Shown piece by piece: positions 19,422 to 27,868 of a stretch of 64,000 nucleotides of DNA (positions within the stretch are counted from its first letter, which is position 1; each line of letters begins with the position of its first letter). The notes under the pieces are model-generated. The model made no database searches. It was not told where the DNA came from and worked only from the letters and a program-made list of their open reading frames with translations. The stretch covers positions 124,001-188,000 of the forward strand of contig NZ_JOEI01000012.1 in the NCBI RefSeq assembly GCF_000718095.1, given 5' to 3'. Origin of the DNA: Streptomyces scopuliridis RB72 (GTDB lineage Bacteria; Actinomycetota; Actinomycetes; Streptomycetales; Streptomycetaceae). The translations under genes were made by a program, and so were the position numbers.

Positions 19422-19437
19422 GTCCACGATAGTGGAC
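19422..19437 (+). promoter_or_regulatory. Operator-like palindrome before the integrase gene
   Basis: GTCCACGATAGTGGAC has perfect 6-base arms around a 4-base centre. It matches 14 of 16 positions of the palindrome at 21354-21369 in the repressor/Cro region. It lies directly after a TTGACT box (19416-19421) and 14 bases before the chosen integrase ATG, a position suited to repression. No good -10 box was found. Confidence 0.65.
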
Positions 19438-19451
19438 GCCATGGTGGCTTC

Positions 19452-20423
19452 ATGACAGCCGCGCGATACAACTTGGCCCCTATGTCTGCCTCTTGGATCC
19501 GCTCCCTGCGATCCCAGAACCTTGCCGACAACACCATCCGTGTCTACACGCGTGCCGCCAGTGACTTCGGTGCCTTCCTTCTCGACGAGGAGATCGGCTA
19601 CCGTCCGCCGGTCGACGACGACGGCACCGAGGGACGCCCGGCGCCGACCTCGCTGGAAGAGATTCACCGCGAGCACGTCGAGGCGTACATCACGGCCACC
19701 ATGAAGCGCACCTCTGCGAGCACCGCAAACCAACGCTTCCGCAGCTTGAAGACCATGTTCAACTGGCTGGTCGACGAAGAGGAGATCGACCGCTCACCCA
19801 TGCGCACCATGAAGCCTCCGACGATCCCCGAGGTGGAGGTCCCGATCATCAGCGAGGGCGACCTCTCGAAGCTCTTCAAGGCGTGCTCGGGCAAGACGTA
19901 CGCGGACCGGCGAGACACCGCACTGCTGATGCTGTTCCTCGACACGGGCGTCCGGCTCTCGGAGGCCACGGACCGAAGAGTCGAAGACCTTGACCTGGAC
20001 TTGAAGGTGCTGCACGTCCTCGGCAAGGGCTCCGTGCGGCGTCCCGTGCCGTTCGGGCGGACGTGCGCGACCGCCCTGGACAGGTACCTGCGGGCGGCGG
20101 CGAAACACAAGGGCAAGCCGCTAGAGGGCGACATGTGGCTGTGGTGGGGCGAGCGCAATCGGGGGCAGCGGCTGACCTTGTGGGGTGTGGGCACGATGCT
20201 GAAGCGTCGGTGCGCGGAGGCCGGCATCGAGGAGTTGCACCCGCACCAATTCCGGCACACGTTCGCTCATCAGTGGAAGGTCAACGGGGGCAACGAGGAC
20301 GACTTGATGCGGATCACCGGGTGGAAGTCTCGTCAGATGCTGACGCGCTACGCCGCGTCTGCGGGCTCGGAGCGGGCGGCGCTGGCTCACCGGAGGCTGA
20401 GCCCCGGCGACCGGCTGAAGTAG
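19452..20423 (+). CDS. int: Tyrosine-recombinase integrase
   Basis: A 323-residue phage integrase that catalyses attP x attB recombination at the adjacent tRNA. It has an N-terminal SAM-like core-binding domain (about residues 10-120). The catalytic domain has Arg168 (DTGVRLSEA), HQFR with His265 and Arg268, [14 protein letters not shown] with Trp in the usual late His position, and nucleophile Tyr300. The ATG at 19452 is chosen because the operator lies just upstream; 19389 would put the operator inside the gene, and 19482 has no ribosome site. No excisionase gene is adjacent. Confidence 0.95.
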   Translation: MTAARYNLAPMSASWIRSLRSQNLADNTIRVYTRAASDFGAFLLDEEIGYRPPVDDDGTEGRPAPTSLEEIHREHVEAYITATMKRTSASTANQRFRSLKTMFNWLVDEEEIDRSPMRTMKPPTIPEVEVPIISEGDLSKLFKACSGKTYADRRDTALLMLFLDTGVRLSEATDRRVEDLDLDLKVLHVLGKGSVRRPVPFGRTCATALDRYLRAAAKHKGKPLEGDMWLWWGERNRGQRLTLWGVGTMLKRRCAEAGIEELHPHQFRHTFAHQWKVNGGNEDDLMRITGWKSRQMLTRYAASAGSERAALAHRRLSPGDRLK

Positions 20424-20440
20424 CCGGCCGCCGTTGGGGT

Positions 20441-20629
20441 TCAGCGTCCGGTCCGGGCCAGTTCGAGGCTGCCGACGAGCCGTGGTACACGCACACACAG
20501 GAGCGTGATTGCTACGGCTTCCTCGATCTGGCTGGGGTCGTACGCCATCCGGACACGGTCTCCGAAATCTCGGTACATCATGGGAATGCCGTCGTCCAGG
20601 TCTGCGCATTCCACTCGAACACCCGTCAC
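20441..20629 (-). CDS. Small phage protein of unknown function
   Basis: A 62-residue frame with balanced, protein-like composition (MTGVRVECADLDDGIPMMYR at the start) and a GTG start behind AGGGGG with 6-base spacing. It is convergent with the integrase and lies downstream of the repressor on the same strand, so it may be transcribed in the lysogen. No family is recognised; its place beside int would suit an excision or superinfection factor, which is inference. Confidence 0.6.
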   Translation of the reverse strand: MTGVRVECADLDDGIPMMYRDFGDRVRMAYDPSQIEEAVAITLLCVRVPRLVGSLELARTGR

Positions 20630-20811
20630 ATGGCCCCCTGTCCCGCTGGCTCCGGCATGCCGGTTCGCACACGCGTTCGTTTTGCGCGAGGTCCAGTAAC
20701 CATACGGCTACGCAACCCATTGGTGCAGGCCATAGGGAGAATCGGGGGTGCACACTCCGTATTGTGACCGTTCAGAGATCGTTGCTTTTATATGACAAAC
20801 AGGGCGGCTAG

Positions 20812-21210
20812 TCAGCCCTCTTCATCCCAACGCTCAGCCACAGCACGGGACTTGGGGGCGTCCGCGAGAGACGCGTCAAGGCGATGAATGAGGATGGCCG
20901 GCGCACCGCCCGCGAGCTCCGACTCGGCGTAACCGATCACCTGGAAGTGCGCCGCCGCTGCGACAACTTCGCGCGGCAGCCCGAGGCCGGCCGCGAGGGC
21001 GGACACCAGCGGAGGCGTGATGGTGTATCCGTTCCCGGCGATGATTTTTCCGACCAGCGACTTACTCGGGGACCATCCACTGTCCGGGTCCACGGCGATC
21101 TCCGAGAAGTCGCGCGTACTCCACCGCTTACCGATGCCGACGTGCTGTTGCACCAGCTCAGTCAGCGCATCACGCTGCTCGGGCACCACAGTCACCTCTC
21201 TCACTGCCAC
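20812..21210 (-). CDS. XRE-type phage repressor candidate
   Basis: About 132 residues with an N-terminal helix-turn-helix of the Xre/CI type (STRDFSEIA, then SPSKSLVGKIIAGNGYTITP, then LVSALAAGLGLPREVVAAAA). The C-terminal ~40 residues could form a dimerisation helix. It is divergent from the Cro-like gene at 21433, with operator palindromes between, as in a lambda-type switch. I prefer GTG at 21210, seven bases after GGAAGG; GTG at 21216 would be too close to the site. Confidence 0.75.
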   Translation of the reverse strand: MAVREVTVVPEQRDALTELVQQHVGIGKRWSTRDFSEIAVDPDSGWSPSKSLVGKIIAGNGYTITPPLVSALAAGLGLPREVVAAAAHFQVIGYAESELAGGAPAILIHRLDASLADAPKSRAVAERWDEEG

Positions 21211-21260
21211 GTCCACACCTTCCGAGTGGGGATTCCCGGAAATGCCAGGTCAGAGCGCAC

Positions 21261-21289
21261 AACCTTTCGCGCTCGCTGGCCATTGTCCA
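21261..21289 (-). promoter_or_regulatory. Leftward repressor promoter
   Basis: On the minus strand TGGACA (21284-21289) and AAGGTT (21261-21266) are 17 bases apart. The -10 resembles the Streptomyces TAGGTT form. The -35 box is embedded in the operator-like site at 21285, so occupancy there would block the promoter. Confidence 0.5.
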
Positions 21290-21300
21290 CGATCAGGGGC
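21285..21300 (+). promoter_or_regulatory. Operator-like site O3 (imperfect)
   Basis: GTCCACGATCAGGGGC matches 14 of 16 positions of the family consensus GTCCACGATCGTGGGC. The left arm is intact and the right arm degenerate. Its centre is 69 bases from O1, three times 23. Confidence 0.5.
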
Positions 21301-21353
21301 GCAGCGGGGTCACCCCGGACGACTCCGACCAGATATTGCCTAACCGCAATCTC

Positions 21354-21369
21354 GCCCACGATCGTGGAC
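21354..21369 (+). promoter_or_regulatory. Operator-like site O1
   Basis: GCCCACGATCGTGGAC contains a perfect 12-base palindrome (CCACGATCGTGG). It covers the -35 box of the rightward early promoter. Read on the other strand it equals the family consensus. Confidence 0.65.
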
Positions 21370-21393
21370 ACCGCTCAAGCGATGTGCTTTAGT
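21365..21393 (+). promoter_or_regulatory. Rightward early promoter
   Basis: TGGACA (21365-21370) and TTTAGT (21388-21393) with a 17-base spacer give 5/6 and 4/6 matches to the vegetative consensus. It is flanked by O1 over the -35 and O2 just past the expected start point, and drives the Cro-like gene and the early operon. Confidence 0.6.
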
Positions 21394-21399
21394 GGGGCT

Positions 21400-21415
21400 G
21401 TCCACAAACGTGGGC
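21400..21415 (+). promoter_or_regulatory. Operator-like site O2
   Basis: GTCCACAAACGTGGGC matches 14 of 16 consensus positions. It lies between the early -10 box and the Cro-like start codon, centred 46 bases from O1 (twice 23). Confidence 0.6.
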
Positions 21416-21432
21416 AGCGCAACGGAGGCACC

Positions 21433-21714
21433 ATGAAGGAACCCAGGCTCCGCCTGATCGACCCGCACGTCCTGCGGCACCTCATGCAGCACGCACCGGA
21501 CGGGCGTCCCATCAGCGGCAAAACCCTCGGGGACCGAGTCGGCCTCTCCAAGAGCAAGATCAGTGCACTCCTCCACGAAGAGCGCGCCACCGTGACGCCA
21601 GGGACCGCCGAGCGCATCGCGACCACCCTCGGAGTTCACACCGGCGCTCTCTTTTTTGAGCCATTGTCCACGCCCATGGGCATGGACAGTCGGATCGGAA
21701 AGGACACACCCTGA
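21433..21714 (+). CDS. Cro-like XRE helix-turn-helix protein
   Basis: 93 residues dominated by one HTH domain: GKTLGDRVGLSKSKISALLH is helix-turn-helix, followed by TVTPGTAERIATTLGVHTGA. It starts at ATG after GGAGG. As the first gene of the rightward operon and divergent from the repressor, it is in the Cro/early-regulator position. Its stop overlaps the next start (TGATG at 21712-21716). Confidence 0.8.
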   Translation: MKEPRLRLIDPHVLRHLMQHAPDGRPISGKTLGDRVGLSKSKISALLHEERATVTPGTAERIATTLGVHTGALFFEPLSTPMGMDSRIGKDTP

Positions 21715-22043
21715 TGACCACGAGCGAGCGCTCCCAGCGCATGCGGCTCGCCGCACACAAGAGCTGGGGCAACACGGTCGACCGCGCCAGCCGTACGGCC
21801 GCCGCCCGCAAGGCGTCGCACCACACACGGTTCCTCAACAAGGCCCGCGAGATGCACCCGAACGCGACCGCCAAGCAGATCGAGAAGGTCGCCGAGTCGC
21901 TGCGGTCGGCGCACTACACGGAGCTGGCGCTCAAGTCGGCGCAGGCCCGGCGGATCAAGAGCGAGCAGGCGAAGACGGCGAAGCGGAAGCAGGTCGCGCA
22001 GGAGATCGCGGCGCTGTCGGCCGGCCGTCCGGCCGCTGCCTGA
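21714..22043 (+). CDS. Small basic phage protein
   Basis: 109 residues, very rich in Ala, Lys and Arg, mostly predicted helix (RRIKSEQAKTAKRKQVAQEI). No family is recognised. Overlap with the Cro-like gene indicates coupled early expression; the charge suggests nucleic acid binding. Confidence 0.75.
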   Translation: MTTSERSQRMRLAAHKSWGNTVDRASRTAAARKASHHTRFLNKAREMHPNATAKQIEKVAESLRSAHYTELALKSAQARRIKSEQAKTAKRKQVAQEIAALSAGRPAAA

Positions 22044-22128
22044 CTCGCCTCATGAAGCGGGGCCGCCCGGACGGCCATCCGGAACGACCCCTGGCAGTCC
22101 ACCAGAACAAAGAGAGAAGTGGATCACC

Positions 22129-22584
22129 TTGAGTACACAGACTATCCGTCCCACGGATTTGCCCGCCGGTCACCGGCGGACGGTCCGGGTGGACGTTGAG
22201 GTTCCCCGCCCGACGACTGTGTCGGCCGTGTTCCGGGCTGCGGCCCGTGTGATCGCGGCGAATGGGCACTACCAGGGCGACTTCGTGCCGGATGTGTTCG
22301 ACCGGGAGATGTGCGTCCCGCACTTCCTGCGGCCGATGTCGATCGTGGCCGCGCTGAAGACGGCGGTGACCGGGGATCCGCACCGTACATCGCTGCTGGC
22401 GGATGAGGCGATCGCTGTGCTGGCGCTGCGGCTGGAGGTCAACGGCGAGATGGGCCCGTTTTACGGGGACATTTTCTCGCTGGAGGAGCACATCGCCGCG
22501 TGGGGCGATGTGCCGGGCCGGACCGTGGAGTCGGTTGTCGCGGTGCTGTACGCGGCTGGGGACGCTGCGGAGGTGTCGGCATGA
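22129..22584 (+). CDS. DUF6197-like protein
   Basis: 151 residues resembling the actinobacterial DUF6197 family in its central pattern (YQGDFVPD, MCVPHFLRPMSIVAALKTAV). The family occurs in Streptomyces chromosomes and phages; its function is unknown. It starts with TTG behind GAGAAG. The stop overlaps the next ATG. Confidence 0.7.
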   Translation: MSTQTIRPTDLPAGHRRTVRVDVEVPRPTTVSAVFRAAARVIAANGHYQGDFVPDVFDREMCVPHFLRPMSIVAALKTAVTGDPHRTSLLADEAIAVLALRLEVNGEMGPFYGDIFSLEEHIAAWGDVPGRTVESVVAVLYAAGDAAEVSA

Positions 22585-23300
22585 GCGACTCGATCTCCGT
22601 CCGGATCACGCTGGACTCGTACGACCTGATGCACCCGCGTGAGAAGCAGACGCAGGTGTACGTGCAGATTCCCGAGGTGGCGCGCGTCTCGTACATGCTG
22701 CCCGCCGAGCGGTTCCAGGGGCTGAAGGACCGTGCTTGGCCCGAGGTGTTGGACGTGGCGGACGAGCACTACGAGCGCGGGTGGGCCGTCGAGGATTCGA
22801 CGACGGTGGCGGCTCGCGCTGCCGTTCGGGCGTGGCTGCGGGACGACGCGAACCGCGATGAGATGCAGGCCGCGTTCGAGGCGGACCACGCCCGTCGGGA
22901 CCCGGTGGCGCGGAAGCTGTTGGAGGAGAACGAGCGGCTGCGGGCCCGGGTCGCCGAGCTGGAGCAGCTGGCAGTAGCCGCCCGCGCCTTGCACGTTCAG
23001 TACCCGGACTCCGAGCACTGCCAGCACGACGGCGAGTCCTGGCCGTGCCCGACGGTGGAGGCGCTGAACGCGCACAACACCGCGCCCGGCCCGGACGGTG
23101 AGGCCGACCGCATCGTGGCCTACCGCAACTCGGACCGGCCCGGGGTGCTGCTGTGCCGGGAGCACGGCGACGGCTGGGTGGGTCTGACGCCGCTCACGTC
23201 CGAGGACCTGCCCGATGGCGGGCTGTGCACGTGGGGCTGGCCGAAGTCGGAGCAGTGCGGCAGGGACGTGCTGATCACCGAGGCGGGTGATCCCCGATGA
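22581..23300 (+). CDS. Phage early protein with coiled coil and Cys/His C-terminus
   Basis: 239 residues. Residues 1-100 are of no known fold. A heptad-rich coiled coil follows (KLLEENERLRARVAELEQL), then Cys/His clusters (HCQHDGESWPC, LLCREHGDGW, CGRDVL) that may bind zinc. The ATG overlaps the DUF6197 stop, so the start inside the 22500 frame is rejected. Function unknown. Confidence 0.75.
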   Translation: MSDSISVRITLDSYDLMHPREKQTQVYVQIPEVARVSYMLPAERFQGLKDRAWPEVLDVADEHYERGWAVEDSTTVAARAAVRAWLRDDANRDEMQAAFEADHARRDPVARKLLEENERLRARVAELEQLAVAARALHVQYPDSEHCQHDGESWPCPTVEALNAHNTAPGPDGEADRIVAYRNSDRPGVLLCREHGDGWVGLTPLTSEDLPDGGLCTWGWPKSEQCGRDVLITEAGDPR

Positions 23301-23440
23301 CGGTCCTGCTGTGGATCTCGTACGCCCTGATCGCGTGGGGCCTCGGCTGTGCCGCTCTCGTCGCGATCGTCGACGACCACCACCCGTTCGCGTACCTCGC
23401 CGCTCTGCTGCGCCCCCACGGAGGCCGCAATGCCCGCTGA
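23297..23440 (+). CDS. 47-residue single-span membrane protein
   Basis: A short gene nested in overlaps: its ATG overlaps the preceding stop and its tail overlaps the next start. The N-terminus (MTVLLWISYALIAWGLGCAA) is a strong transmembrane helix. Function unknown. Confidence 0.6.
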   Translation: MTVLLWISYALIAWGLGCAALVAIVDDHHPFAYLAALLRPHGGRNAR

Positions 23441-23822
23441 CCTGAACCCCAGCAGCAAGCCGCCGTTGTCCGTGCGGCTCCGCTCCGACTGGCTGCGCGG
23501 CATCCTCCGCGTCGACCCCATCCGCCACCACACTCTGATCGGCCTCGTCCAGCACTGGGGCGACGCGGACGCCCGCGAGGACGTCATCACCCAGCTCGAC
23601 GCGCTCGCCGAGGCCGTCCAGTCCCCGCGCGAAGGGGAGTTGGACGCGCTGACCGAGGCGGTAGAGGACGCGGCGGCTCTGGACACGGCCGAGATCGACA
23701 TCAGCCTGTCGGATGCGTTGCGGCTGCGGGATGAGCTGGACGAGGCGATCGATCGCCTGTCTCGGTTCAACCCGCAGCGGCTCGCAGCCGTGCCGTCCCT
23801 GCCCGAGCGGAGGACTGCATGA
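23430..23822 (+). CDS. Phage early protein, function unknown
   Basis: 130 residues, acidic and helical, with EVEDAAAL-type repeats of Asp/Glu/Ala and a C-terminal helix LRLRDELDEAIDRLSRF. It starts at ATG 23430 behind GGAGG. No domain is recognised. Part of the coupled early operon. Confidence 0.7.
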   Translation: MPADLNPSSKPPLSVRLRSDWLRGILRVDPIRHHTLIGLVQHWGDADAREDVITQLDALAEAVQSPREGELDALTEAVEDAAALDTAEIDISLSDALRLRDELDEAIDRLSRFNPQRLAAVPSLPERRTA

Positions 23823-24226
23823 ACGCCGAGACCCATCAGGCCGCGCTTATCGTCGCGGACCGAGCGAGCAGCGCGGACGACTGCCGGACGCTCCTCGAAA
23901 TGCTGGGGCTCAAGCCCCAGTCGAAGCGGCGGCGCGGTGGCCGGCCGCCCGTGGACCACGGGCACGGCGACCACCGAACGTACAACAAGGGCTGCCGCTG
24001 CGACGACTGCCGGGAGGCTCAGCGGCTGCGCGGGATCAAGCAGCGCGCAGGGTGGGCACAGGACCCGTCGGCCGCTGACCGTGCCGGGCACGGCAAGCCG
24101 TCCACGTACAAGAACTACAAGTGCCGGTGCGAGCCATGCTCGAAGGCGAACAGTGCGGATGTGGCTGCGTTCCGAGCACGGCGCCGTCAGAGCGCCGCGA
24201 TGGCGGAGACACGTGGTGCCGCATGA
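23819..24226 (+). CDS. Tandem Cys-x-Cys-x2-Cys repeat protein
   Basis: 135 residues with two copies of a small Cys motif: YNKGCRCDDCREAQRLR and YKNYKCRCEPCSKANSADV, each preceded by a HG turn. I have seen this GCRCxxC pattern repeatedly in actinophage proteins and it probably binds a metal. Similar but weaker units occur at the C-terminus of the WhiB-like protein at 30628. Likely nucleic-acid binding. Confidence 0.75.
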   Translation: MNAETHQAALIVADRASSADDCRTLLEMLGLKPQSKRRRGGRPPVDHGHGDHRTYNKGCRCDDCREAQRLRGIKQRAGWAQDPSAADRAGHGKPSTYKNYKCRCEPCSKANSADVAAFRARRRQSAAMAETRGAA

Positions 24227-24717
24227 GCGCCCGCGAGACGTTGCACTCCGACCTCCTCACCACACCCGCCGCCCAGAAACTCCCGCAGCCTGAGGGATGG
24301 GCCAGCACCCGGATCAAGCGGTACCGGGACGAGGTCCGTACCGAGACGCTGGCCGAGGTCGCCGAGATGCTCGACCGAGTCGGGCACCCCGCCGCCGCGC
24401 TGGTCCTCCGTTACGCCGACGAGGCCGCTGGGCCGGAGGAGAAGACCACCCCGAACGCTGGGACTGCGGTCACTCCTCAGCTCGACAGCATCACACGCCA
24501 ACAGCGGCTCCTCTCCACCATCCGCCAACAGCACGGACGCGGACGCTGGCGCACCAGCCGCGTCGAACACCTCTACCGCGACTGGGGCGTCCACTACCCC
24601 CGCAGCAATGCCCGCTCCGATCTGCAAGCCCTGCATCTGGCAGGCCACTTGACGGAGCGCGGACCGGTCGACGGCCGCTTCTACACCCTCAACACCCGGA
24701 AGGACGGCCAGCGATGA
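24223..24717 (+). CDS. Phage protein with C-terminal winged-helix-like segment
   Basis: 164 residues. The C-terminal half (RRWRTSRVEHLYRDWG-like helices, then DLQALHLAGHLTERGPVDG and a beta hairpin) resembles a winged helix, suggesting DNA binding. The N-terminal half is helical. ATG overlap with the upstream stop fixes the start; the start at 24121 lies in another gene. Confidence 0.65.
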   Translation: MSARETLHSDLLTTPAAQKLPQPEGWASTRIKRYRDEVRTETLAEVAEMLDRVGHPAAALVLRYADEAAGPEEKTTPNAGTAVTPQLDSITRQQRLLSTIRQQHGRGRWRTSRVEHLYRDWGVHYPRSNARSDLQALHLAGHLTERGPVDGRFYTLNTRKDGQR

Positions 24718-24953
24718 CCGGACCCGAGCACTACCGCAAGGCCGAGAAACTGGCGAAGATTGCCGCCCGCTACCGGGAGTCGAGTGACGCACTCGCGCTG
24801 ATCGAGCTGGCACAGGTCCACGCGACGCTCGCCCAGGTCGCCGCCACCGTCGAGCAGGCCAGCAACGCCGCCATCGCGAGTGACATCAACAGCAGCACCC
24901 TCGCCACCTGGTACGAGGCCACGCACACCGCGACGGGTGGCGATGCCCTGTGA
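24714..24953 (+). CDS. 79-residue helical phage protein
   Basis: Almost entirely predicted helix (AEKLAKIAARYRESSDALAL) and Ala rich. It precedes and overlaps the YqaJ exonuclease gene. No family recognised. Confidence 0.65.
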   Translation: MTGPEHYRKAEKLAKIAARYRESSDALALIELAQVHATLAQVAATVEQASNAAIASDINSSTLATWYEATHTATGGDAL

Positions 24954-25990
24954 CGACCGTCGCGCAGGCCGGGGCGAGCACCGCCCCGGCCGCCGGCCGC
25001 CGGGTCACACCCACCGGCCGACTCATCCTCCCCGCCGACGCCGACCGTGCCGACTGGCTCACAGCGCGCCGCTCCGGCATCGGCTCCAGCGACGTCCCTG
25101 CCCTCCTCGGCCTTGTCGAGCAGAACCCGCCGCTGAAGGTCTACTTCGACAAGACCGGCCGCGACGTCGATGACGCGGGCGAAGCCGCCTACTGGGGCAT
25201 CGTCAACGAAGAGAACGTGGCTCGCCGATGGGCCATGCAGTCCCGCAGCGTAGTCCGCCGCGTCGGCCTCGTCGCCCACCAGGACCACCCGCACTGGATG
25301 ACCACCCTCGACCGGCGCGTCACCAAGTGCCCGCTCTCGGCCGACGAGCAGGCCCCCTGCGCGCTGGAGGTCAAGACCCGCTCGGCGTTCAAGGCCGCGC
25401 AGTGGCACGCCGGAGCCCCGGACGACGTCCTCGCCCAAGTCCTGTGGCAGATCGCCGTCAACGGCTACGAGCACATGCACTACGCCGTCCTCATCGGCGG
25501 CAACGAGTACCACCAGGGCACCGTCCGCGCCGACCAGTACACGGACGTGATGGCCGACATCACGACCGCGGTCGACCGGTTCTGGTTCGAGCACGTCCAG
25601 GCGCAGGTACCGCCCGAGCCGATCGGTGACGGCGACGCCCTCACGAGGCTGTTCCGTCGCCTGCATCCGGCCCGCTCCGGCACGGTCGACATCGACCGCC
25701 ACGACGACGCCTTGGATGCGCTCCTCGACTACGGCCGACACCAGCGTGCCGAGTCCGCGGCGAAGAAGGCCAAGGCCGCGGCGAAGGCCCGCATGATCGC
25801 CGCTCTCGACAGCGCGCAGTCCGCGCTGATCGGCGGGGAGCGCGCCTACTCGCTGGAGCCCAGCAACGCCGCGCCGCGCGTCGACTTCGAGCAGCTCGCC
25901 GAGCGCTGGCCCGATGCCTACGCCGCGTGCGTCGCCCCGAACCCGACTGAACGCATCGACATCGCCAAGCAGTACAAGGGGGACTTCTGA
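24950..25990 (+). CDS. YqaJ-type viral recombinase (exonuclease)
   Basis: 346 residues with the YqaJ/lambda-exo nuclease pattern. RRSGIGSSDVPALLGL is the family opening, TTLDRRV carries the metal-binding Asp, LEVKTRS the catalytic E-x-K, and QVLWQIAVNGYEHMHYAVLI the Q-x-x-x-Q/Y helix. It resects double-strand ends for the annealing protein encoded next. GTG start overlaps the upstream stop. The C-terminal third has a Lys/Ala helix (AAKKAKAAAKARMI). Confidence 0.9.
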   Translation: MTTVAQAGASTAPAAGRRVTPTGRLILPADADRADWLTARRSGIGSSDVPALLGLVEQNPPLKVYFDKTGRDVDDAGEAAYWGIVNEENVARRWAMQSRSVVRRVGLVAHQDHPHWMTTLDRRVTKCPLSADEQAPCALEVKTRSAFKAAQWHAGAPDDVLAQVLWQIAVNGYEHMHYAVLIGGNEYHQGTVRADQYTDVMADITTAVDRFWFEHVQAQVPPEPIGDGDALTRLFRRLHPARSGTVDIDRHDDALDALLDYGRHQRAESAAKKAKAAAKARMIAALDSAQSALIGGERAYSLEPSNAAPRVDFEQLAERWPDAYAACVAPNPTERIDIAKQYKGDF

Positions 25991-26766
25991 TGGGACTGCG
26001 CGAGAACGCAGCCGCAGCGGCCGGCCGTGAGCTGACCGCCAACGAGCACGACCGCCCGGCCGAGCCGGAGCCCGCGCCGCTGCCGGACCCGATGGCCGAC
26101 TACGAGCCCGGCGACGACGACCCGGAGATGGTGCCCGTCCACATCGCCTGGCTCCGTGTCCGCAAGGACGTCCGCGCCATCGCCAAGGGCGAGCAGTACA
26201 ACGGCGGCGGCACCCGCTTCAACTTCCGTGGCGTCGACACCGTGGTCAACACCTTCGGCCCGGTCACCCTCCGGCACGGCATCAACATCTTCCCCGTCGG
26301 CATCGACGCGGAGCACCGGGACACCACCACGTCCAAGGGCAACAAGATGCGCGAATGCACCGTCACCGTCTCGTGGATGGTCATGGGCCCCAAGGGCGAC
26401 ACCCTGCCCGCGCTGCTGAAGACGCGGGGCGAGGCACTCGACTCCGCTGACAAGGGCACGGCCAAGGCCCAGTCCGTGGCACTGCGGGTGCTTCTCCTGA
26501 CCGGCGGCCTCACCCCGACGCACGACAAGGACCCGGACTCCTCCCACGTCGAGCGCGGTGAGGCGCCCATCCGGCCGGCCGTCCAGTACCTCGACGAGAT
26601 CACCCACCCCCAGACCAGCGCCGGACGCCTCCGACAGATCCACTACGAGCTGAAGCAGACCGGCCAGCTGGGCGCGCTGCTCACGAACGAGGTCGGCGAC
26701 GAGGAACGCGCGGGCGACATGGTCGTCCGCATCGGCAAGGAGCGCGCCGCCGGGGGTGCCGCATGA
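25990..26766 (+). CDS. ERF-family single-strand annealing protein
   Basis: 258 residues. The ERF core is FNFRGVDTVVNTFGPVTLRH and GEALDSADKGTAKAQSVALR, both diagnostic segments. The protein anneals single strands generated by the YqaJ exonuclease and promotes phage recombination or circularisation. Its ATG overlaps the exonuclease stop (TGATG), an unusually tight exo-annealase pair. Confidence 0.9.
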   Translation: MGLRENAAAAAGRELTANEHDRPAEPEPAPLPDPMADYEPGDDDPEMVPVHIAWLRVRKDVRAIAKGEQYNGGGTRFNFRGVDTVVNTFGPVTLRHGINIFPVGIDAEHRDTTTSKGNKMRECTVTVSWMVMGPKGDTLPALLKTRGEALDSADKGTAKAQSVALRVLLLTGGLTPTHDKDPDSSHVERGEAPIRPAVQYLDEITHPQTSAGRLRQIHYELKQTGQLGALLTNEVGDEERAGDMVVRIGKERAAGGAA

Positions 26767-27467
26767 GCTGGCACCTCGGCCGTATGACCGGCTTTGACCT
26801 CGAAACCACCGGGCCCGACCCTCTCACCGCCCGCATCGTCACCGCGTGCATCGTCCAGTGCGGCGGCGGCTCTCCGGTCGACTCGGCAACGTGGCTGTCC
26901 GACGTAGACGGCGAGGAGATCCCCGACGAGGCCGCCGCCATCCACGGCGTGACAACCGTCCGTGCCCGTGCGGAGGGTGCGCCGCTCGCGCAGGTCGTCG
27001 CCGAGCTGCTCGCCGGTCTCGGGCAGGCGATCGTCGCGGGCCTGCCGATCGTCGCGATGAACGCAAGGTATGACCTCACGCTGCTGGACCGCGAGGCCGA
27101 GCGGTACGGCCTCGATCCGCTGCCCATCGGACCGGTCATCGACCCGTACGTCATCGACAAAGCCGTCGACAAGTGCCGGCGCGGCTCCCGGAAGCTGACC
27201 GCCCTGTGCGACCACTACAAGGTCCCGATCGGCGACGCCCACCAGGCCGACGCCGACGCGATCGCCGCGTGCCGCGTCGCCTGGCGACAGGCCACCCGGT
27301 ACGAGCAGGTCGCACGGATGACGCTGCCCGAGCTGCACCACGCGCAGGTCGGGTGGGCGGCGGAGCAGGCGGCGAGCTTGCAGGAGTACTTCCGCCGCAA
27401 GGACCCGACCGCGGTCGTCGAGGGCGCCTGGCCGCTCATCCCACGCCAGCAGGGCGGTGACGCCTGA
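26763..27467 (+). CDS. DnaQ-like DEDD 3'-5' exonuclease
   Basis: 234 residues with the three exonuclease motifs: FDLETTGPDP (Exo I, D-x-E), AMNARYDLTLLD (Exo II) and HQADADAIAA (Exo III, H-x(4)-D). Acts on single-strand 3' ends, probably trimming recombination intermediates. It overlaps both neighbours. Confidence 0.9.
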   Translation: MSWHLGRMTGFDLETTGPDPLTARIVTACIVQCGGGSPVDSATWLSDVDGEEIPDEAAAIHGVTTVRARAEGAPLAQVVAELLAGLGQAIVAGLPIVAMNARYDLTLLDREAERYGLDPLPIGPVIDPYVIDKAVDKCRRGSRKLTALCDHYKVPIGDAHQADADAIAACRVAWRQATRYEQVARMTLPELHHAQVGWAAEQAASLQEYFRRKDPTAVVEGAWPLIPRQQGGDA

Positions 27468-27868
27468 TGTGGATCTCCCGCACCCGCTACAGGGACATGC
27501 GCACGCAGATCGAGCAGTTCGTCGACCAGCGTGACGAAGCCCGCCGCGACGCCGCCGCGCACCTCGGCGCCGCCCGGCGCACCGCCGCCCGCAACACGCA
27601 CCTCACCGAACAGCTCCAGGACGCACGCGCCGAAGACCTCGGCGACAGCATCACGGACGCCATCGGCTACGAGCGGCGCATCGTCCGCATGACGCGCGCC
27701 GTCGCCCGCCTGTCCGCCGCCCTCACGAGCGAGACCCGCCGCGCGGACCGTCTCCAGCAGCGCCTCGACTCCGCGCTCGGACTCGACAGCCCCGCCATCG
27801 CAGACGGCGCCCTGTGGCAGCAACACCGCACCGACAAGCCCAAGCCCGAACCAGGGGGCAAGCCGTGA
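27467..27868 (+). CDS. Coiled-coil phage protein
   Basis: 133 residues of continuous heptads (RTQIEQFVDQRDEARRDAA and SETRRADRLQQRLDSAL). No membrane segment or catalytic motif. It shares its first base with the exonuclease stop. May bridge recombination proteins; function unknown. Confidence 0.7.
   Translation: MWISRTRYRDMRTQIEQFVDQRDEARRDAAAHLGAARRTAARNTHLTEQLQDARAEDLGDSITDAIGYERRIVRMTRAVARLSAALTSETRRADRLQQRLDSALGLDSPAIADGALWQQHRTDKPKPEPGGKP

Noticed and set aside
21666..21687. GTCCAC...TGGAC inverted repeat at the end of the Cro-like gene
   Set aside because: It shares GTCCA arms with the operators but has a 10-12 base centre and lies in coding sequence, so I did not count it as an operator.
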